DNA of 55,834 bases from Prolixibacteraceae bacterium (GTDB taxonomy: Bacteria; Bacteroidota; Bacteroidia; Bacteroidales; Prolixibacteraceae): positions 1 through 55,834 of the forward strand of contig JANQII010000076.1 in assembly GCA_028282195.1 (NCBI GenBank), in the 5' to 3' direction. Shown in pieces: positions 53,517-55,834 of this stretch; within the stretch, counting starts at the first letter, position 1; every line of letters begins with the position of its first letter. The notes below the pieces were generated by a model, which was not told the DNA's origin, did no database searches, and was given only the letters and a program-made list of their open reading frames with translations. The position numbers were made by a program, and so were the translations under genes.

Positions 53517-54563
53517 ATGAAACTAAGTAGCAAGTCTTTTGGTATGCTTCCAAACGGGAAAAATGCTGATCTTTTTATACTCGGGAATAATAATCAGGTA
53601 ACAGTAAAAATTACGAATTATGGTGCGATTATAACTTCAATTGAAACTCCTGATAAAAATGGAGAGCTAACGAATGTAGTTTGTGGTTTTGATAAATTAG
53701 AAGATTATATAAGCGATCAATACCTTGGCAGTTATCCTTATTTTGGTTCAATCATTGGAAGATTTGGAAACCGCATTGCTGAAGGAAAATGCTTAATCGA
53801 TGGTAAAGAATTTGTTGGTGCTGTAAATAATGGTCCAAACCATTTGCATGGCGGATTGGAAGGTTTTGATAAAAAACTTTGGGAAGCTGAAACTTTTGAA
53901 TCAGATAAAGAGGTTGGTGTAAAACTAAGTTACACAAGCCCTGACGGCGAGGAAGGTTATCCCGGCAATTTGGATGTTGTTTGTATTTATTCATTGAATG
54001 ATAAGAATGAACTTTCAATTAAATACGAAGCTGAAACAGACAAAACAACCCTTGTAAACCTTACTAATCATAGTTACTTTAACTTAACAGGAGGAAAAGA
54101 AGATATTAAAAACCATGATTTGGTTATGACGGCAAAATCAATGACTGAATCTGTAGATTCTATTCCAACAGGGAAAATTATTCCTGTAACCGGAACTGAA
54201 TTTGATTTCTCTTCCAAAAAGAAACTTGGTGCTGGTATTGCAACCCTTGAAACAGGATACGACAACAATTATGTGCTGGATAACGATGCTTACAAATTAA
54301 TTTATGTTGGTACTTTAAGCGAAGAAAAATCAGGCCGGGCAATGGAAGTTTTAACAACTCAACCAGGGATGCAATTATACACTGGTTTCTGGAATCCTGA
54401 GCTGGTTATTGATGGTAAGAAAAAATTTGGGAGCTATTCAGGTGTAGCTTTGGAAACACAGCATTACCCTGATTCTCCTAATAAACCAAACTTCCCGTCA
54501 ACAGAGCTAAAACCAGGTAAAAAATATAAGCACCAAACGATTTATAAGTTTGGCTTGATCTAG
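53517..54563 (+). CDS. galM: galactose mutarotase (aldose 1-epimerase)
   Basis: A 348-residue mutarotase interconverting alpha- and beta-galactose ahead of galactokinase. Diagnostic segments are VKITNYGAIITSIETPDKNG near the N-terminus, YFGSIIGRFGNRIAEG near 78 and NNGPNHLHGGLEGFDKKLWEA near 105. NLTNHSYFNLTG near 183 carries the catalytic His, and VALETQHYPDSPNKPNFPST near 310 the catalytic Glu. It is a complete cytoplasmic form with no signal peptide. It diverges from the regulator. Confidence 0.93.
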   Translation: MKLSSKSFGMLPNGKNADLFILGNNNQVTVKITNYGAIITSIETPDKNGELTNVVCGFDKLEDYISDQYLGSYPYFGSIIGRFGNRIAEGKCLIDGKEFVGAVNNGPNHLHGGLEGFDKKLWEAETFESDKEVGVKLSYTSPDGEEGYPGNLDVVCIYSLNDKNELSIKYEAETDKTTLVNLTNHSYFNLTGGKEDIKNHDLVMTAKSMTESVDSIPTGKIIPVTGTEFDFSSKKKLGAGIATLETGYDNNYVLDNDAYKLIYVGTLSEEKSGRAMEVLTTQPGMQLYTGFWNPELVIDGKKKFGSYSGVALETQHYPDSPNKPNFPSTELKPGKKYKHQTIYKFGLI

Positions 54564-54585
54564 TTAATCAATCATTTAGGTAATC

Positions 54586-54621
54586 AAATAGGAGGAATAT
54601 AAAATAGTTTTCCTCCTATTT
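54586..54621. terminator. bidirectional terminator between galM and the RHS-like gene
   Basis: AAATAGGAGGA (54586-54596) pairs perfectly with TCCTCCTATTT (54611-54621). T-rich sequence follows on the plus strand. It lies 22 bp after the galM stop; the RHS-like frame ends within its right arm. Confidence 0.85.
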
Positions 54622-55623
54622 TGTTTTCCGACCTCTCACACTACCTAACATACGGTTCTTCCCCAAAAAGTCGGGACAAACTGTATATGGCGATTCTTTA
54701 AAATATATTACCCTGTACTTGTCATCATAAAAGAAGTCGGTAACAATATCACCGCTCTCGTCCAGCTTACCGGAAATGGTACGGGTCACCATTCCTTTGA
54801 CATTGTTGTTCACCAGGACCGGTACCGGACTTGCCACTGGCATTGCCCTGGCATAAGTATCATAAAAAGTTTGGGTCAATACATCACCTGCAGCAGTTGT
54901 GTACCCTGCTGGCAGGTCACTGGTTGCATCCAGGTCACTTACTGTACTAAAGTCGGTTTGTGCCTGTGAAAAGGTCTTGGTTGTACTTAGCCAACCGGTT
55001 TGTACCAGACGGTTAAAACCATCGTAAAGGGTATACAGCCATTTACTGCTGTTTGCCTGCTTTGTTTTACCATCCTGTACCAATACCAACCGGTCACGGG
55101 CATCGTATACCATCAACACTTCTTCAGCCCCCGGCAATTGTTTTTTCACCATGCGTTTTCTGCCATCATACTCATAATAATAGCATAAGCCTTTAACTTC
55201 GGCTGAGACAGGGGAATAAGTTGTGCCACCCATCGCTTCAGTGGCTTCCGGCGAAAGTACATAGCGGAGTAGGCCAAAGTCATCGTACACATAATAGGTT
55301 TTAGCTGTCCCCCCGGCTATTTTCAATATCACCTGGCCAAGCTTGTCCTTGTACTCTTCGGTGGTTTTCCCGCTGGCATCGGTTGTTTTGGTACGGTACA
55401 GTTCGCCTTCAACATAAGTGCCACCATTGTTGTTTTTAAGTACACCACCTTCGACAGTCCAGATTTTTACTGTTCCTGTGGTACTCGTATTTGTACCGTA
55501 TTCGTAATAAACTGTGCCACCTTTGGGGCTTTTTACCGAAAGTACCCTGTTAAGCGGGGCTATTGTTGCAAACAATACTAATAGTAAAATGTAGAGTCTT
55601 TTATTGTTTTGCAAACAAGACAC
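54616..55623 (-). CDS. RHS/YD-repeat-like protein, truncated
   Basis: A 335-residue frame from a GTG at 55623. The first 30 residues form a signal-like segment (RLYILLLVLFATIAPLNRVL). The body holds YD-type units: YYEYGTNTSTTG, YYVYDDFGLLRYVLSPEA, YYEYDGRKRMVKKQLPGAE, VYDARDRLVLVQDG and LYDGFNRLVQTG. It matches part of Bacteroidota RHS-repeat proteins, which normally exceed 1000 residues. The last 20 residues (from about SPYTVCPD) do not look like RHS, so the C-terminal part is lost. It is more GC-rich than its neighbours. Possibly a displaced cassette or a relic of a polymorphic-toxin locus. Confidence 0.6.
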   Translation of the reverse strand: MSCLQNNKRLYILLLVLFATIAPLNRVLSVKSPKGGTVYYEYGTNTSTTGTVKIWTVEGGVLKNNNGGTYVEGELYRTKTTDASGKTTEEYKDKLGQVILKIAGGTAKTYYVYDDFGLLRYVLSPEATEAMGGTTYSPVSAEVKGLCYYYEYDGRKRMVKKQLPGAEEVLMVYDARDRLVLVQDGKTKQANSSKWLYTLYDGFNRLVQTGWLSTTKTFSQAQTDFSTVSDLDATSDLPAGYTTAAGDVLTQTFYDTYARAMPVASPVPVLVNNNVKGMVTRTISGKLDESGDIVTDFFYDDKYRVIYFKESPYTVCPDFLGKNRMLGSVRGRKTK

Positions 55624-55670
55624 TGATCACAGATCAGCGCCAGCGGAGGGGTGAAAAACGGTACAAAAAA

Positions 55671-55686
55671 CCAGCCCGTAGGCTGG
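55671..55686. terminator. hairpin with T-runs on both sides
   Basis: CCAGCC (55671-55676) pairs with GGCTGG (55681-55686) around CGTA. CTTTTCTT follows on the plus strand and a run of T on the minus strand. It lies upstream of the RHS-like frame, so it would close a transcript coming from the right, now cut off by the insertion sequence. Confidence 0.7.
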
Positions 55687-55741
55687 CTTTTCTTATTTCA
55701 ATTTTTATGCTACAGTAAATAACTTTTTAAAGGGTTTCCTA

Positions 55742-55834
55742 GGAGCCTGTCGGACTTTATAAAAACACGAAATTATTATCTTTGAGGCATGGCAAAATTT
55801 ATATGTGCAGATCGCAATCAGCAAACCCTAATGC
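55742..55834 (+). mobile_element. left end of an insertion sequence with transposase start, cut by window edge
   Basis: GGAGCCTGTCGGACTT at 55742 looks like a terminal inverted repeat. An ATG at 55789 opens a frame reading MAKFICADRNQQTL to the edge. The short N-terminus resembles IS1182-type transposases of Bacteroidota, but 15 codons are too few to be sure. Confidence 0.45.

Overview
The window reads as a chromosome segment of a Bacteroidota bacterium, probably an anaerobic member of the Bacteroidales/Marinilabiliales group. The evidence is a complete Bacteroidetes-type mobABC/traA-N conjugation set, DUF-rich accessory genes of the CTnDOT kind, an UpxY-type antiterminator, a tyrosine integrase lacking the first catalytic Arg, and promoter boxes matching the Bacteroidota -7 consensus TAnnTTTG. 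Genus and species cannot be fixed from the sequence alone.

Region 1 (1-11897, all minus strand) is an AT-rich natural-product-like operon that reads leftward out of the window. It starts with an UpxY/NusG-like antiterminator, then a decayed NRPS condensation-domain relic. After that come a four-subunit 2-oxoacid:ferredoxin oxidoreductase (gamma, delta, alpha, beta), a UbiU-like and a UbiV-like protein of the U32 family, a PaaK-like adenylate-forming ligase, a 50-60 aa protein, a PLP aminotransferase, and an NRPS with fatty-acyl-AMP-ligase-like, carrier and heterocyclization (Cy) domains. My inference is that it makes an acyl- or aryl-primed thiazoline/oxazoline compound, with an oxygen-independent hydroxylation supplied by the U32 pair. 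This is the best candidate here for an undescribed system.

Region 2 (about 11.9-15.7 kb) is a graveyard of mobile DNA: a frameshifted ISL3/ISAon1-type transposase, a start-less DUF4143-type AAA+ ATPase, and an IS200-like tyrosine transposase with hairpin ends.

Region 3 (about 15.8-48.6 kb) is an integrative conjugative element. It holds two helix-turn-helix proteins, a methylase-helicase fusion with DUF1896 and DUF3945 partners, RteC, the mobilization genes mobA/B/C with an oriT-like foldback, and the traA-traN operon. A Gabija-like defence pair (gajA, gajB) sits between traD and traE. Beyond traN are a RadC-like protein, an IS110 element with one internal stop, three unrecognised small genes, a structured non-coding region, an ORF6N protein and the integrase. 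The right end lies between the integrase and tRNA-Asp; the left end was not resolved.

Region 4 (48.6-55.8 kb) looks like core chromosome: tRNA-Asp, a metallophosphoesterase, and a galactose locus (galT-galK, a GntR-type regulator, galM). A repeated operator sits at the galT promoter and in the gntR/galM divergent region. The window ends with an RHS-like protein fragment and the first bases of another insertion sequence.
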